From assembly GCA_930633525.1 (NCBI GenBank), contig CAKNFP010000001.1, forward strand, positions 1,652,001-1,716,000: DNA of 64,000 nt. Reading direction: 5' to 3'. A program made the translations under genes and the position numbers. Of this stretch, positions 35,141 through 45,177 are shown in pieces; within the stretch, counting starts at the first letter, position 1, and each line of letters starts with the position of its first letter. Under the pieces are notes generated by a model, which worked only from the letters and a program-made list of their open reading frames with translations, ran no database searches and was not told the origin of the DNA. This DNA comes from Hyphomicrobiales bacterium (lineage in GTDB: Bacteria; Pseudomonadota; Alphaproteobacteria; Rhizobiales; Beijerinckiaceae).

Positions 35141-36365
35141 TCATCGTGCAGCCAGAGGCTCGGTGTCCGTCGAAGGAGGCACCACATTGACAGCTTGTGG
35201 CGCCACGACGGAGAACGGCCGCTCCTCATGGCTGGCCTCCGGCCGCGTGAAGGCGCGTGACAAGGCTGTGGCGGCCAGCACCACAGCTGCGATCGCCATG
35301 AAATAGAGCACTCCGTCGATATCGAGCCGTCCCATGATCCACGATCCGGCAATGGGACCGAGGGTAGAGCCTATCCCGCTGATCAGAATGAGCCGTCCGC
35401 TGATCGCAACCGCCCGTTCGGCCGCCATGTTGTCCATCGCGTGGGAGACGCAGACCGGGTAGAGCGTTGACATGAACCCGCCGAGAAGGGCAGCGGCGGG
35501 CAACACCGCAGCGAACGATCGTGGCAGACTGGGAAGGGCTGCGGCAACGATCGCGAAGCCCACAGCGAGCGCACCGAGCAGGACCCGTCGGTCCACCCGA
35601 TCCGACAGCCAGCCGATCGGCACCTGGAAAGCGAGCCCGCCAAGGACTGTGCTCAGCATGAACAACGAAATCGTGGATTGCGGGATGTTGCTCGCCTGCA
35701 TCCAGGCCGGCAGCACGGCATAGAAGGTTGCGCTGATCACTCCTCCTATCGCACATCCGATCGCGGCGAGCGGTGCGGAGCGGATGAGATCGCCATAAGG
35801 CAGGCCGGCCTCCCGCACGATTGCCGGCGCCTCGGCGTGGGTTGCACTGACGATGGCAAGGGCTATGGCGAACAGCAGGACGATGAGATTGAGCGCGAGG
35901 CTGCCGGCGATCGGCAGTCGGCCGATCAGCAATTGGCCCAAGGCGAGCGCGAGAAAGGTCCCGACCATGTATGTCGCAAATACGTGGCCGCGAGACGCCG
36001 GAGGCGCCTTCGCGTTCAACCAGCTCTCGGTGGTGATGAAAAGGCCAACACAGCCAAACCCGATCATCATTCTGAGCAGCACCCATGCCGACAGGTCCGT
36101 GATGAGTGCCATTCCGGCTGTCGCCGCGATCACAATGCCGCCAAACGCGGCGTAGCTCCGGATATGGCCAATCCGTTGGATAAGTCGGCCGGCAACTCAC
36201 CGAGCCAATCGTAAACCCGATGAAATAAGCGCTCATGACAACGCCCTCGAAGGCAGGGTCGAAGCTTTCGATGCCAAGCCGCAAGGCGAGCCACGTCGTG
36301 AAGAACCCATTGGCGAGTTGAATCAGGCTCGTGGCCAAGATAAGGGCGCTGACCTGTGCGATCAT
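35141..36365 (-). pseudogene. MFS transporter gene with a single-base frameshift
   Basis: The N-terminal part starts MIAQVSALILATSLIQLANGFF at 36365 after AGGAGA and continues to FIGFTIGSVS. The reading then shifts into another frame, which carries the rest of a major-facilitator transporter with about ten further membrane segments to 35141. Removing one T of the pair at 36194-36195 (minus-strand sense) gives SVSAGRLIQRIGHIRSYAAFGGI, joining both frames into a normal protein of about 407 residues. It is the YcaD-like/sugar-efflux type of MFS in appearance; the substrate is unknown. Decay or sequence error cannot be told apart here. Confidence 0.82.
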
Positions 36366-36687
36366 GGCAAATCTCCTGGAGTACGCGCGGGAAGACAGCG
36401 ATGATTTTTCCTATCGCGCGTGCTCCGCGTTACCGAAATCGATCACGCTGTGGCTTTGCGGTTCCATCCAGGGGTTGCGTGATCTGAGCGGGCGGATGAG
36501 CACATCATAGCGGTGATGTCGGAAAGTGATAGTCAGCGAACATCACCTCTGATCGGGATCGGTGCCGACCTCGTTGCGCACGACGAGTTCAGCTCGCGAC
36601 TTTTGGTCTTCGGAACGATACTGTGCCCCGTCACTGTTTATCTCAGCCCCGACAATCCGGACAGGCGTACTCTCCAAGCAGGTAGCC
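36366..36687. other. divergent gap upstream of MFS and bicupin genes
   Basis: About 320 bp between the MFS start and the bicupin start. The bicupin frame is open upstream to 36562, but that extension has no family-like sequence and no ribosome site. I saw no strong dyad or confident promoter here. Confidence 0.35.
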
Positions 36688-37710
36688 ATGCATAAGACAT
36701 CTCTTTCAAACGGCCGCGTCGTTCATGAATCTGAGCTTGGCCGTGTCGCTCAGGTGAACGCGGATGACCTGCCGATCATGAAAGGTCTTTCAATCAAGAA
36801 GCTGACCTTGGCGCCGGGCGCGATCCGCGCACCTCACTGGCACGCCAATTGTGTGGAACTGGGCTATTGCCTTACAGGCGAGGCACTGGTGACGGTGCTG
36901 GGCACGCGGGATTTCTATTCCGTCTTCACGATAGGCGCCGGCCAGATGTTCCATATTCCTTCCGGCGCGTTGCATTGCATCGAGAATGTCGGCGCGTCGC
37001 AAGTGGAGTTCGCCATCGCCTTCCGGCATGAGCGGCCAGAGGATTTCTCGCTTCAGGGAACCTTCGGCGCAATGAGTGATGCCGCGCTCGGGAACGCCTA
37101 TGGCCTGCCGTCCGCCGCCTTCGCGGCTATCCATAAGACCACCGAGGGCGCCTATCTGGTCAAACGTGAGGGACCTCCCGTCGTTCCCGCGGACGCTGGG
37201 CGTGAGGCCGCGCACAAATTCGACATCGAGGCCCAGCCGGCAATGCTGCATCCCAGCTATGGCGCCGCGCGGCTTGGACGGGCGCAGTTCTGGCCAGCCC
37301 TGACCGATATCGCGATGTATTCGCTTCGCCTCACCAAAAACGGCATGCGTGAGCCGCACTGGCATCCTGAAACGGCGGAGATGGGCTATGTGCATGCCGG
37401 CCACGCGCGCATGACACTCCTCAATCCCGATGGCGGGACTGACAGCTGGGATCTCGCGCCGGGCGATGTCTATTTCATTCCGCGCGCCTATCCACATCAC
37501 ATTGAAGTTCTGGGGGAGGAAGACATGCATTTCCTGATCTTCTTCGACCAGCCCATGCCCGAGGATATCGGGATCCGCACCATCCCCGCCGCCTTCGCGC
37601 CCGGCGTGATGGCCGCGACGCTTGGCGTTTCGCAAAGCCAATTGCCCGCCTTTCCGGATGTCGTTGTCGACCCGCTCATTGTCGAGCGCGTCAATCCGCA
37701 GAGCACGTGA
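36688..37710 (+). CDS. bicupin protein, oxalate decarboxylase-like
   Basis: A 340-residue protein with two cupin domains. The first metal motif is HWHANCVELGYCLTG (about residues 51-65) with a later His in IPSGALHCIEN. The second is HWHPETAEMGYVHAG with IPRAYPHHIEV. Both have the His-x-His...Glu...His pattern that binds manganese or iron in germin-like bicupins. Oxalate decarboxylase is the best-known family with this architecture, but many bicupins act on other acids. The ATG at 36688 (MHKTSLSNGR) was chosen as the first start that fits the domain. No signal peptide is evident, suggesting a cytoplasmic enzyme. Confidence 0.82.
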   Translation: MHKTSLSNGRVVHESELGRVAQVNADDLPIMKGLSIKKLTLAPGAIRAPHWHANCVELGYCLTGEALVTVLGTRDFYSVFTIGAGQMFHIPSGALHCIENVGASQVEFAIAFRHERPEDFSLQGTFGAMSDAALGNAYGLPSAAFAAIHKTTEGAYLVKREGPPVVPADAGREAAHKFDIEAQPAMLHPSYGAARLGRAQFWPALTDIAMYSLRLTKNGMREPHWHPETAEMGYVHAGHARMTLLNPDGGTDSWDLAPGDVYFIPRAYPHHIEVLGEEDMHFLIFFDQPMPEDIGIRTIPAAFAPGVMAATLGVSQSQLPAFPDVVVDPLIVERVNPQST

Positions 37711-37898
37711 AGTTGCTCGAAATGATGGCGAAGGCAGGAGCCTCATCCGGAAGCATATTGCAATGTGCCTGCGGACAGGCATCTTTCCCGCGAATCTTTG
37801 CGCGTTAAGTATCAACAGGATTGTGTGCTCGCCTGAGCTTGGCTATTCGATGGAGAAGGGGCGGAGCGGTATCTCGCCGGAATGAATAAGGGGAAAGG

Positions 37899-39041
37899 AT
37901 GCTCGATTTAACGTCTCTTCTCCTTTCGGTTTTCCTGTCGGCGGGATGCTCTGGGGTTATGCTGGCTGCGACTTGGGCCAGTTCTCGCAAGGACAGGTTC
38001 CTGCTCACTTGCGCGCTGGGTACCATTTTCGTTGCAGTCAGCGTTATGTGCTCCGCCTTCTATGTGGTCGAGCCCGCCCGATGGCTGGTGACACTTGCCT
38101 ATGTGTGCTTATTGTGCGGCCTCGCGACGATCTATGGAACGGCCTGGGAATTTCGGCATGATGCGTCCCCCTGGCGCGTTATCGCGGGCGCTGCCGCGAT
38201 CTCGCTCGGGGTGACCATTCCCGCCCACGCGCTGGGCTTAAACGGGTTGGGTTTCGTCCTCGGATTCTTGTCCGCAGCCGGATTGCTGTTTCTGGCAGCC
38301 TATAATTTCTGGATGGCGCGGCACGAAGCCTGGGGCACTTTGGTCAGTCTGGCGGGATTGTATTTCCTCATCGGTCTGTCATTCCTGCCGCGCTCCGCGC
38401 TCGTTGCGCTCGAGGGCAGGATCGTGATGAACGGTCCGCCGAACAACTGGGCACAGCACGTCGGCCTTGCACTGATTGTCGCGGCCGTGCCGGCTCTGGC
38501 CGCGCTCACCATCATTCTCAATCAGAAGCGCATCGTCCGGGCGCATCGCCAGCAAGCCCTGACGGATCCTCTTACAGGACTGTCCAATCGCCGCGCCTTG
38601 ACCGAGAGTTTCGGCCCATCGCGCGAGAATGTGGGGCTGGTTATCTTCGATATCGATCACTTTAAGCGCATCAACGATACCCGGGGGCATTCCGTCGGTG
38701 ATGAAGTGATCGTCCTGTTCGCGCGAACCCTGACCAGGCATCTCAGACCAGGGCAAATGGCGGCACGGCTTGGCGGCGATGAATTCGTGCTGGTGGACCG
38801 CCATGGGGGGGAAGCGCCCCTGGTTCGCCAGGCACAGGACATTCGCCGGGTGTTCACCGAGGATGTCATGGCGAAGCTCGATCTGGTCTGCACCGTCACG
38901 GGCGGGATGGCCGCAGGTAAGGCCAATGCAGACGGCCTACCAGCGCTTCTCGGTGCGGCCGACAGGGCGCTCTACCATGCAAAGAGACAAGGCCGCGATC
39001 GCCTCGCCACAAGCGGTCCGCCAGCCTTGGTTGAAACTTGA
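37899..39041 (+). CDS. membrane-bound GGDEF diguanylate cyclase
   Basis: A 380-residue protein with about six or seven hydrophobic segments over residues 1-210 and a C-terminal GGDEF domain. The domain opens DPLTGLSNRRALTE (about 223-236), has the metal/substrate segment VIFDIDHFKRINDTRGHSVGDEV and the active loop RLGGDEFVLV (GGDEF at 292-296). It should make cyclic di-GMP from GTP at the membrane. The RxxD product-inhibition site expected just before GGDEF is absent (QMAA at 287-290), so feedback inhibition at that site is unlikely. Confidence 0.92.
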   Translation: MLDLTSLLLSVFLSAGCSGVMLAATWASSRKDRFLLTCALGTIFVAVSVMCSAFYVVEPARWLVTLAYVCLLCGLATIYGTAWEFRHDASPWRVIAGAAAISLGVTIPAHALGLNGLGFVLGFLSAAGLLFLAAYNFWMARHEAWGTLVSLAGLYFLIGLSFLPRSALVALEGRIVMNGPPNNWAQHVGLALIVAAVPALAALTIILNQKRIVRAHRQQALTDPLTGLSNRRALTESFGPSRENVGLVIFDIDHFKRINDTRGHSVGDEVIVLFARTLTRHLRPGQMAARLGGDEFVLVDRHGGEAPLVRQAQDIRRVFTEDVMAKLDLVCTVTGGMAAGKANADGLPALLGAADRALYHAKRQGRDRLATSGPPALVET

Positions 39042-39163
39042 ACCAAGGCTGCCCCAGTCAGATCGGCCAGTTTCCGGTCCTGAACGGCCTTTTCAATGCC
39101 CCGGTCCCTCGTTCTTACGCAATTGCCGATACGGAACCGCTGCACAGTTCCGCAGGGATTGCC

Positions 39164-40615
39164 CTAGAATGACCCGATGAATGTTCCCAGAAACAGGATA
39201 GCAATGAGCGAAATGATCACGCCGACGATCACGGTCATGATCATGTCCTTGTAGCTTTCGGCATGCGTCAACTTGCTGATCTGCAGGAGCATCAGGACGG
39301 TTCCGTTGTGGGGAAGCGCGTCCAGTGTTCCGGCGCTGATCACAGTAACGCGGTGCATCAGGGCGGGATCAATGCCGTATGTCGTCGCCAGACCCAGGAA
39401 GTGGTCTCCGAGCGCGTTCAATGCAATCGCCGAGCCTCCAGAGGCCGTCCCCGTTAAAGCCGCCAGAGTGTTCATCGCGACCGTGAGCGAAACCAGCGGG
39501 CCACCGGGGATCGAGAGAACGGCATCTCGAACTTGGGTAAAGGCCGGAAGCGCTGCGATGATTGCCCCAAACCCGACCAGGCTGGCGATCATAAGCATAG
39601 GCAGAGCCGCGGAATTCGCGCCGGCGTCGAGGCTCCCCATGAGGTTGGGCATCCGGCGGAAGTTCACGAGAATGACGGTCAGGTTCGCTGCGGCGAGAGC
39701 CAGCATCACCGACCAAACCCCCCCGACCGCGTTGAAGGTCGTGCCTCCCCAAGCTGGCTCCGAGAGGAACGAGAAATCGAGCCGCGGAAGCACGACGAGG
39801 GCCATCAGAAAATTCACCAGGATGACGACGACGAGCGGCAGCGCGGCTAATGCAAACGGCGGGTAGTTTTCAGCCCTCTCGCCATGCTCGAGCTCGGCGG
39901 GGTCGAAATCGCCCGTCGCCGTGGCCTGATCGCGCAGCTTCTGGTCGATCGGGGAGGGAACTTCGGCCTTGGCTCCGAACCCTTCGCCCGCGAGCCTCGC
40001 CGCAGCCTCCTGGCGGGCAAGCCACCATAATCCGAAAGCCAAGGTAATTAAGGAGGCGATGATGCCGATGCCAGGAGCCGCGAAGGTAGTCGTTCCGAAA
40101 TATGGCATCGGGATCGCGTTGTTGACCGAAGGCGATCCCGGCAGTGCCGTCATCGTGAAGGTGAACGCGCCGAGACCGATGGTGGCCGGCATGAGGCGCC
40201 GCGGGATGTCGGCGGCTTCGAACATGCGCTGCGCCATCGGCACGAGAACGAAAAACGCGACGAAGACGCTGACGCCGCCATACGTTACGATAGCTGAGGC
40301 GAGCACGACGGACAGGATGGTCCTTTTTGTTCCCAGCCGCTCCGTGAGAAAATTGGCGATCGAGGCAATCGAGCCACTGTCGTCCATCAGCTTGCCAAAC
40401 AGTCCCCCCAGCAGAAATATCGGGAACCACTGCGCGACAAAACGCGCGGCCCCCGGCATGAAGGTCTGCGTCCAATGGGGAAGGAGCGGCTCGCCGGCGA
40501 TGAATGCCGCGGCGAGCCCCGCTATCGGGGCGACCATCAGGACGCTCCACCCACGATAGGCAAGCCATATCAGCAACGCTAACGCGACAAGGATCCCAAT
40601 CAGTCCCACGGTCAC
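39164..40615 (-). CDS. GntP-family permease
   Basis: A 483-residue, highly hydrophobic transporter of about 12 membrane segments in the GntP (gluconate/hydroxyacid) family. Recognisable segments are PIFLLGGLFGKLMDDSGS, ILSVVLASAIVTYGGVSVFVAFFVLVP and GTASGGSAIALNALG. The GTG at 40609 is better spaced from AAGGAG than the GTG at 40615. It is the last gene in the run ureD-A-B-C, urea transporter, GntP, 84 bp behind the transporter. Its substrate is probably an organic acid; a functional link to urease is not evident. Confidence 0.85.
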   Translation of the reverse strand: MTVGLIGILVALALLIWLAYRGWSVLMVAPIAGLAAAFIAGEPLLPHWTQTFMPGAARFVAQWFPIFLLGGLFGKLMDDSGSIASIANFLTERLGTKRTILSVVLASAIVTYGGVSVFVAFFVLVPMAQRMFEAADIPRRLMPATIGLGAFTFTMTALPGSPSVNNAIPMPYFGTTTFAAPGIGIIASLITLAFGLWWLARQEAAARLAGEGFGAKAEVPSPIDQKLRDQATATGDFDPAELEHGERAENYPPFALAALPLVVVILVNFLMALVVLPRLDFSFLSEPAWGGTTFNAVGGVWSVMLALAAANLTVILVNFRRMPNLMGSLDAGANSAALPMLMIASLVGFGAIIAALPAFTQVRDAVLSIPGGPLVSLTVAMNTLAALTGTASGGSAIALNALGDHFLGLATTYGIDPALMHRVTVISAGTLDALPHNGTVLMLLQISKLTHAESYKDMIMTVIVGVIISLIAILFLGTFIGSF

Positions 40616-40699
40616 TACTCCTTCGGAAGAAACATCGAGTGCCGCGCGATTGGCACGATTAGCGCGTATTCAAAGGTCTCAGGCTGTCTCGCCCGGCCA

Positions 40700-41761
40700 T
40701 CACCCGGTCGTCGAAGGGGCGATGCCGCGATCCGCGACGGGTGACAGGTGGCGTCTTCTATTATCCTCCGGCGTTGTCGCGGCGGAGGGCAGCACAGGGA
40801 TCAGCGCCTTGAAGCCGTGGGCGCCGATCAGCATGAGCCAGGTCACGAGAACGAAGGTGGAGGTCAAAACCGGCATGCCGATCGGTTTGAGGAAGATCGC
40901 AACCGAGGCCCAGAGCCACGTGGCCACCACAATGCCGAAAAGGGTGTAGAGGGCGCTTTGCCAGGTGAGCACCAGGAAGAACCCGCCGAGGGCAATGGCT
41001 GTGAGGGCCGCGTTGTACCCGAACAGGCCGTCGCGGATCGCGCCCTCCGGTCCGCCGAACACGGCCGCCACGGCTGCCGCGAGAGCCGCCCCAAGCAGGG
41101 CCATGCCGGCGCTGATGCGCGAATTCACGGCGATGCCCAGAACGATCAGATATCCGGCAATCCAGTTGTCCTGAAAGAAAATCTGACCGATGGCATTGCC
41201 TATGCCCATGTACCAGGTCGGCAGGACATAATTGACGATGGGAGCGTATTGGTCTGGCGAGACCGGCTTGGCCAACGGACCGGCCTCGATATTGGCGAAT
41301 TTCAGGACCGCGAAGAGGAAAAGCCAGCCCACCAGGACGAACGGCATGGTCAAGGCTGCGACCTTGTAGGGCTGGAGCAAAGCGCCGATCGTGGAAAAGA
41401 CGATACTTGTCATCGCTGACGCGAAGACGATGTAGATGAACATGTGCACCGAGGGCACGCTGCCGGTGCGGAAGTCCGCACTTGTGAAGGCGACAAGAGC
41501 AAGCCCGACGAGCGCTCCGTTGAAGCCAAACAGTCCGTCCGCGATGAGCCCGTCGTCGGCTTTAAGCGCCCTCGCGGTCAAAGTCGCGACGATGGCCCCC
41601 AGCAGGCAAATCACACCATAGATCCAGGAATTGAAGAAAAGCGCGCCGACGATGATCAAGCCGGAGATTGGGTTGTTTTGAAAAACAACCTGCCCAATGC
41701 CGCGGAGAACGTGGTCACCAAAGGCGATGATCGTATTGTCCTGAACCCGCTTCGTGTCCAT
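40700..41761 (-). CDS. urea transporter (UT family)
   Basis: A 353-residue membrane protein with the internal two-fold repeat of urea channels. Both halves carry the pore segment, seen as ADGLFGFNGALVGLAL and RDGLFGYNAALTAIAL, each after a NPISGLIIVGALF or NWIAGYLIVLGIA helix. Such proteins let urea cross the inner membrane down its gradient. It lies directly downstream of ureC on the same strand, separated by a hairpin, so it probably supplies urease with substrate. Confidence 0.93.
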   Translation of the reverse strand: MDTKRVQDNTIIAFGDHVLRGIGQVVFQNNPISGLIIVGALFFNSWIYGVICLLGAIVATLTARALKADDGLIADGLFGFNGALVGLALVAFTSADFRTGSVPSVHMFIYIVFASAMTSIVFSTIGALLQPYKVAALTMPFVLVGWLFLFAVLKFANIEAGPLAKPVSPDQYAPIVNYVLPTWYMGIGNAIGQIFFQDNWIAGYLIVLGIAVNSRISAGMALLGAALAAAVAAVFGGPEGAIRDGLFGYNAALTAIALGGFFLVLTWQSALYTLFGIVVATWLWASVAIFLKPIGMPVLTSTFVLVTWLMLIGAHGFKALIPVLPSAATTPEDNRRRHLSPVADRGIAPSTTG

Positions 41762-41873
41762 GCAAGTCCCCTTCCGATGACTGGCGCGGGCAAACTTCGA
41801 TCCGGCGGACGTTCATTTGCACGGTGGTCTTCACATGTGGATCAAGCGCGGCGGGCGCGCCCGTTTCGATGCG

Positions 41874-41899
41874 GCGGCATGGCGTACACGCCATGCCGC
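41874..41899 (-). terminator. intercistronic hairpin after ureC
   Basis: A perfect 11-bp inverted repeat, GCGGCATGGCG (41874-41884) and CGCCATGCCGC (41889-41899), with a 4-nt loop, 13 bp beyond the ureC stop and about 110 bp ahead of the urea transporter start. There is no U-run on the minus strand, so it more likely stabilises the upstream ureDABC transcript or attenuates read-through than fully terminates. Confidence 0.5.
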
Positions 41900-41912
41900 G
41901 CGATCCGGTCAT

Positions 41913-43616
41913 TCAGAACAAAAAGTAGCGCTGCGTCATGGGGAGTGAATCCGCCGGCTCGCAGGTGATCAGCTCGCCATCGATCCGGACCTGATAGTTC
42001 TGCGGGTCGACCTCGATCTTCGGCGTCAGCGTGTTATGGATCATGTCCTTCTTGCGGATACCGCGCGTGCCTTTGACGGCGACGAGCTGCTTCTGCAACT
42101 GCAGCTTGTCACCGATATTGTCGTCGAGCGCGGCCTGCGAGACGAAGGTAACGCCCGTCTTGCCGCGGGCTCGGCCGAGCACGCCGTACATCGGCCGGTA
42201 ATGCACGGGCTGGGGTGTCGAGATCGAGGCGTTCGGATCCCCCATCGGCGCCGTGGCGATCATGCCGCCCATCAGGACCAGCGATGGCTTGACGCCGAAG
42301 AAGGCCGATTTCCAGAGCACCAGATCGGCGCGCTTGCCAACCTCGATCGAGCCGATTTCATGGGCAAAGCCGTGGGTGATGGCCGGGTTTATCGTGTATT
42401 TCGCAACGTAACGTTTGCAGCGGAAGTTGTCGTTGCGCTCGCTGTCCTCGGGCAGCGGGCCACGCTGTACTTTCATCTTGTGGGCGGTCTGCCAGCAGCG
42501 GAGCGTGGTCTCGCCGATGCGGCCCATGGCCTGCGAATCCGATGACATCATCGAGAAGGCGCCGAGGTCGTGGAGGATGTCCTCCGCCGCGATCGTCTCC
42601 TTGCGGATGCGCGATTCCGCGAAGGCGACGTCCTCGGGGATCTGAGGGCTCAGATGGTGGCACACCATCAGCATGTCGAGATGCTCGTCGATGGTGTTGA
42701 TCGTGTAGGGCCGCGTCGGATTGGTGGACGACGGCAGGATATTCTCCTCGCCGGCAGCCGTGATGATATCCGGGGCGTGGCCGCCACCAGCGCCCTCCGT
42801 GTGGAACGAGTGGATGGCGCGTCCTTTCATCGCGGCGAATGTGTCAGCCACGAAACCGCTCTCGTTCAAGGTATCCGAGTGCAGCGCGACCTGGATGTCC
42901 ATCTCGTCCGCGACCGACAGGCAATTGTCGATCGCCGCCGGGGTCGTGCCCCAATCCTCATGCAGCTTCAGCCCGATGGCGCCGGCGCGGACCTGCTCGC
43001 GCAGCGGCTCTGGCAGGCTGGCATTGCCCTTGCCGAGCAGGCCGACGTTGATCGGCAACTCCTCGATCGCTTCAAGCATCCGGTGGATGTACCAGGGGCC
43101 GGGCGTGACCGTGGTGGCGAGCGTGCCGACGGAGGGACCGGTGCCGCCGCCGACCAGCGTGGTGGTGCCGCTCGTCAGCGCTTCCTCAGCCTGCTGCGGC
43201 GCGATGAAGTGGATGTGGGTGTCGATGCCGCCCGGGGTCAGGATCTTGCCCTCGCCAGCAATCACATCCGTACCGGGACCGATGATGATGGTGATGCCCG
43301 GCTGAATGTCGGGATTGCCAGCCTTGCCAATGCCGCTGATGCGGCCATCCTTCACACCGACATCGGCCTTCACGATGCCCCAGTGATCGAGGATGATCAC
43401 ATTGGTAATGACGAGATCGGCGACCTCGGCCGCATTCCGCTGGCTCTGCCCCATGCCGTCGCGGATAACCTTGCCGCCGCCAAAGGTGACCTCATCGCCA
43501 TAGACCGTACGGTCCTCTTCAATCTCGATCACGAGCTCGGTGTCGGCGAGTCGGATCCGGTCGCCCTTGGTCGGGCCATAGAGTGAAGCGTAGTTCTCGC
43601 GGGTGATACGCGCCAT
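41913..43616 (-). CDS. ureC: urease subunit alpha
   Basis: The catalytic subunit, 567 residues, of normal length. All nickel-site and catalytic residues are at canonical positions: His134 and His136 (THIHF), the carbamylated Lys217 (GLKLHEDWG), His246, His272, Asp360 (SSDSQAMGR) and the flap Cys319-His320 (MVCHHLS). It hydrolyses urea to ammonia and carbamate in the cytoplasm. It begins 1 bp after ureB; GGAGGG at the ureB end is its ribosome site. Confidence 0.98.
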   Translation of the reverse strand: MARITRENYASLYGPTKGDRIRLADTELVIEIEEDRTVYGDEVTFGGGKVIRDGMGQSQRNAAEVADLVITNVIILDHWGIVKADVGVKDGRISGIGKAGNPDIQPGITIIIGPGTDVIAGEGKILTPGGIDTHIHFIAPQQAEEALTSGTTTLVGGGTGPSVGTLATTVTPGPWYIHRMLEAIEELPINVGLLGKGNASLPEPLREQVRAGAIGLKLHEDWGTTPAAIDNCLSVADEMDIQVALHSDTLNESGFVADTFAAMKGRAIHSFHTEGAGGGHAPDIITAAGEENILPSSTNPTRPYTINTIDEHLDMLMVCHHLSPQIPEDVAFAESRIRKETIAAEDILHDLGAFSMMSSDSQAMGRIGETTLRCWQTAHKMKVQRGPLPEDSERNDNFRCKRYVAKYTINPAITHGFAHEIGSIEVGKRADLVLWKSAFFGVKPSLVLMGGMIATAPMGDPNASISTPQPVHYRPMYGVLGRARGKTGVTFVSQAALDDNIGDKLQLQKQLVAVKGTRGIRKKDMIHNTLTPKIEVDPQNYQVRIDGELITCEPADSLPMTQRYFLF

Positions 43617-43617
43617 C

Positions 43618-43929
43618 TCAACCCTCCAGCTTTCCCATGACCTTGGCGTTGAAGCCGTAGACGACCTGGTCGCCGGCGAGTGCCACCAGTTCGACCGTAC
43701 GTGCCTGACCCGGCTCGAAACGCACGGCCGTTCCAGCTGGAATGTTCAGGCGAAAGCCGCGTGCGTTCTCGCGGTCGAAGTGAAGCGCCGTGTTCGTCTC
43801 GTAGAAATGGTAGTGGGAACCGACCTGAATCGGTCGATCGCCCGAGTTCGCGACGTCGATAGACCGCGTCTCACGACCGGCGTTGAGTTCGATCTCGCCA
43901 TCCTCGATGAAGAATTCGCCCGGGATCAT
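43618..43929 (-). CDS. ureB: urease subunit beta
   Basis: A 103-residue urease beta subunit. It contains [45 protein letters not shown] and [25 protein letters not shown], diagnostic for the family. It is a separate gene, as in most alphaproteobacteria, not fused to the gamma subunit. It lies 9 bp after ureA and 1 bp before ureC. Confidence 0.97.
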   Translation of the reverse strand: MIPGEFFIEDGEIELNAGRETRSIDVANSGDRPIQVGSHYHFYETNTALHFDRENARGFRLNIPAGTAVRFEPGQARTVELVALAGDQVVYGFNAKVMGKLEG

Positions 43930-43938
43930 TGTGAAACC

Positions 43939-44241
43939 TCACGGAATAGGGCTGTGGACGGTGACGAGTTTCGTCCCGTCGGGAAAGGTGGCCTCGACCT
44001 GGACGTCGTGGATCATCTCCGGGACGCCTTCCATGACGTCGTCACGGGTCAGCAAGGTCGCGCCGAACGACATAAGCTCAGCAACCGTGCGGCCATCCCG
44101 CGCGCCCTCGAGTATCGCCGCCGAAATATAGGCGACCGATTCAGGATAATTCAGCTTGAGCCCGCGCGCCTTCCTTCTTTCTGCCAGTAGTGCGGCAGTA
44201 AAGATAAGAAGCTTGTCTTTTTCACGTGGAAGAAGTTCCAT
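43939..44241 (-). CDS. ureA: urease subunit gamma
   Basis: A 100-residue urease gamma subunit starting [39 protein letters not shown] and containing [13 protein letters not shown] and the C-terminal [18 protein letters not shown]. Together with UreB and UreC it forms the trimer-of-trimers apoenzyme. It is 30 bp downstream of ureD. Confidence 0.98.
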   Translation of the reverse strand: MELLPREKDKLLIFTAALLAERRKARGLKLNYPESVAYISAAILEGARDGRTVAELMSFGATLLTRDDVMEGVPEMIHDVQVEATFPDGTKLVTVHSPIP

Positions 44242-44271
44242 GGCTTCCCTCGCTTCAGCCGTTGGTTTCGT

Positions 44272-45177
44272 TCAAGTTGCCCAAATACGTGGTGCGCTGG
44301 CGGGCTTGCCTTGGCATGACGTTCGCAGCGTATCCCAGGCCCGGGCGAAGAGGGACTTGCCGTCTGCGACCCGCGGCCCAAGATAGCGGCACACGACGAC
44401 CTGTTCGAGTTGGCTGACGGAGAAGACGCCCTTGCCACTTTCGCCGATGGCAGCCCGCACGCGTTCGGCCGCATCCTCGACGATGGCGCCCGCATAGACC
44501 ATTGTGCCCCATGTCGGTTGTCCGGCGAGCGCGAAGGCCGCGTGCGCAAGAGGTGATCCGCCGGCGAGCGCCATCCGCTCGAACCAGATCGGCTTGCCGT
44601 CCCGCGAGATCTCGACGCGCTGGCTGAGCCTGCCCGTCTCGAATCGCTCATGAGCCGCCGGCCGGCCGAGGCAGAGAAAATCCCACCCCACATAGGCCGC
44701 GTCGGATGCGAGCGATACCTTGAGCTCCATCTGCGCATCGGCGCCATCAAAGATGATCGTTTCCTGGGGCAAATACTCACACACTGCCCCGGTCCCGACA
44801 TCGATCTGTGTCGACTGCGTGCTGGCGGCGTGCTCGCTGCGATAGAATTTGGTGGCGCCGGGTGTCGTCAGCAGCGCGCGTGCCTCGGCGGCGAGATGGA
44901 AACTGAGATTGAGTTGGTCGCCGCCTGCAACGCCACCCGGGGGGTGCAGCAGATAGACATGGCAAGTGCCGTCTTTTTCGGGGTGAAAAGGGCGCTGTAC
45001 GACGAGGGGGCCACAATGGCGCCGGCGCATAAGCCGGGTCTTGCCGGCGCTCGGTGCGAACCAGAGTTCCAGTTCGGCAAGCCAGTTGGTCGGCTGGGCC
45101 TTGTAGTGGGCGCGCGCAATCTGGGAGGCGGACAGCTGCGCTGCCCCCGTGGGAGGAACTGACGTGAACGCATTCAT
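44272..45177 (-). CDS. ureD: urease accessory protein UreD
   Basis: A 301-residue UreD. The characteristic segments are RPFHPEKDGTCHVYLLHPPGGVAGGDQL, TTPGATKFYRSE, YLPQETIIFDGADAQM and WDFLCLGRPAAHERF. UreD is the scaffold through which nickel is passed to apo-urease with UreF and UreG. The start at MNAFTSVPP was chosen; the frame runs open into the intergenic hairpin but that extension is not family-like. It is the first gene of the structural operon. Confidence 0.95.
   Translation of the reverse strand: MNAFTSVPPTGAAQLSASQIARAHYKAQPTNWLAELELWFAPSAGKTRLMRRRHCGPLVVQRPFHPEKDGTCHVYLLHPPGGVAGGDQLNLSFHLAAEARALLTTPGATKFYRSEHAASTQSTQIDVGTGAVCEYLPQETIIFDGADAQMELKVSLASDAAYVGWDFLCLGRPAAHERFETGRLSQRVEISRDGKPIWFERMALAGGSPLAHAAFALAGQPTWGTMVYAGAIVEDAAERVRAAIGESGKGVFSVSQLEQVVVCRYLGPRVADGKSLFARAWDTLRTSCQGKPASAPRIWAT

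Noticed and set aside
36688..37710. A firm call of oxalate decarboxylase for the bicupin
   Set aside because: The two metal motifs fit, but the family is broad and no oxalate-related gene is adjacent; it was left as oxalate decarboxylase-like.
42570..43586. A 338-codon open frame antisense to ureC
   Set aside because: UreC residues are canonical throughout, so the opposite frame is a shadow.
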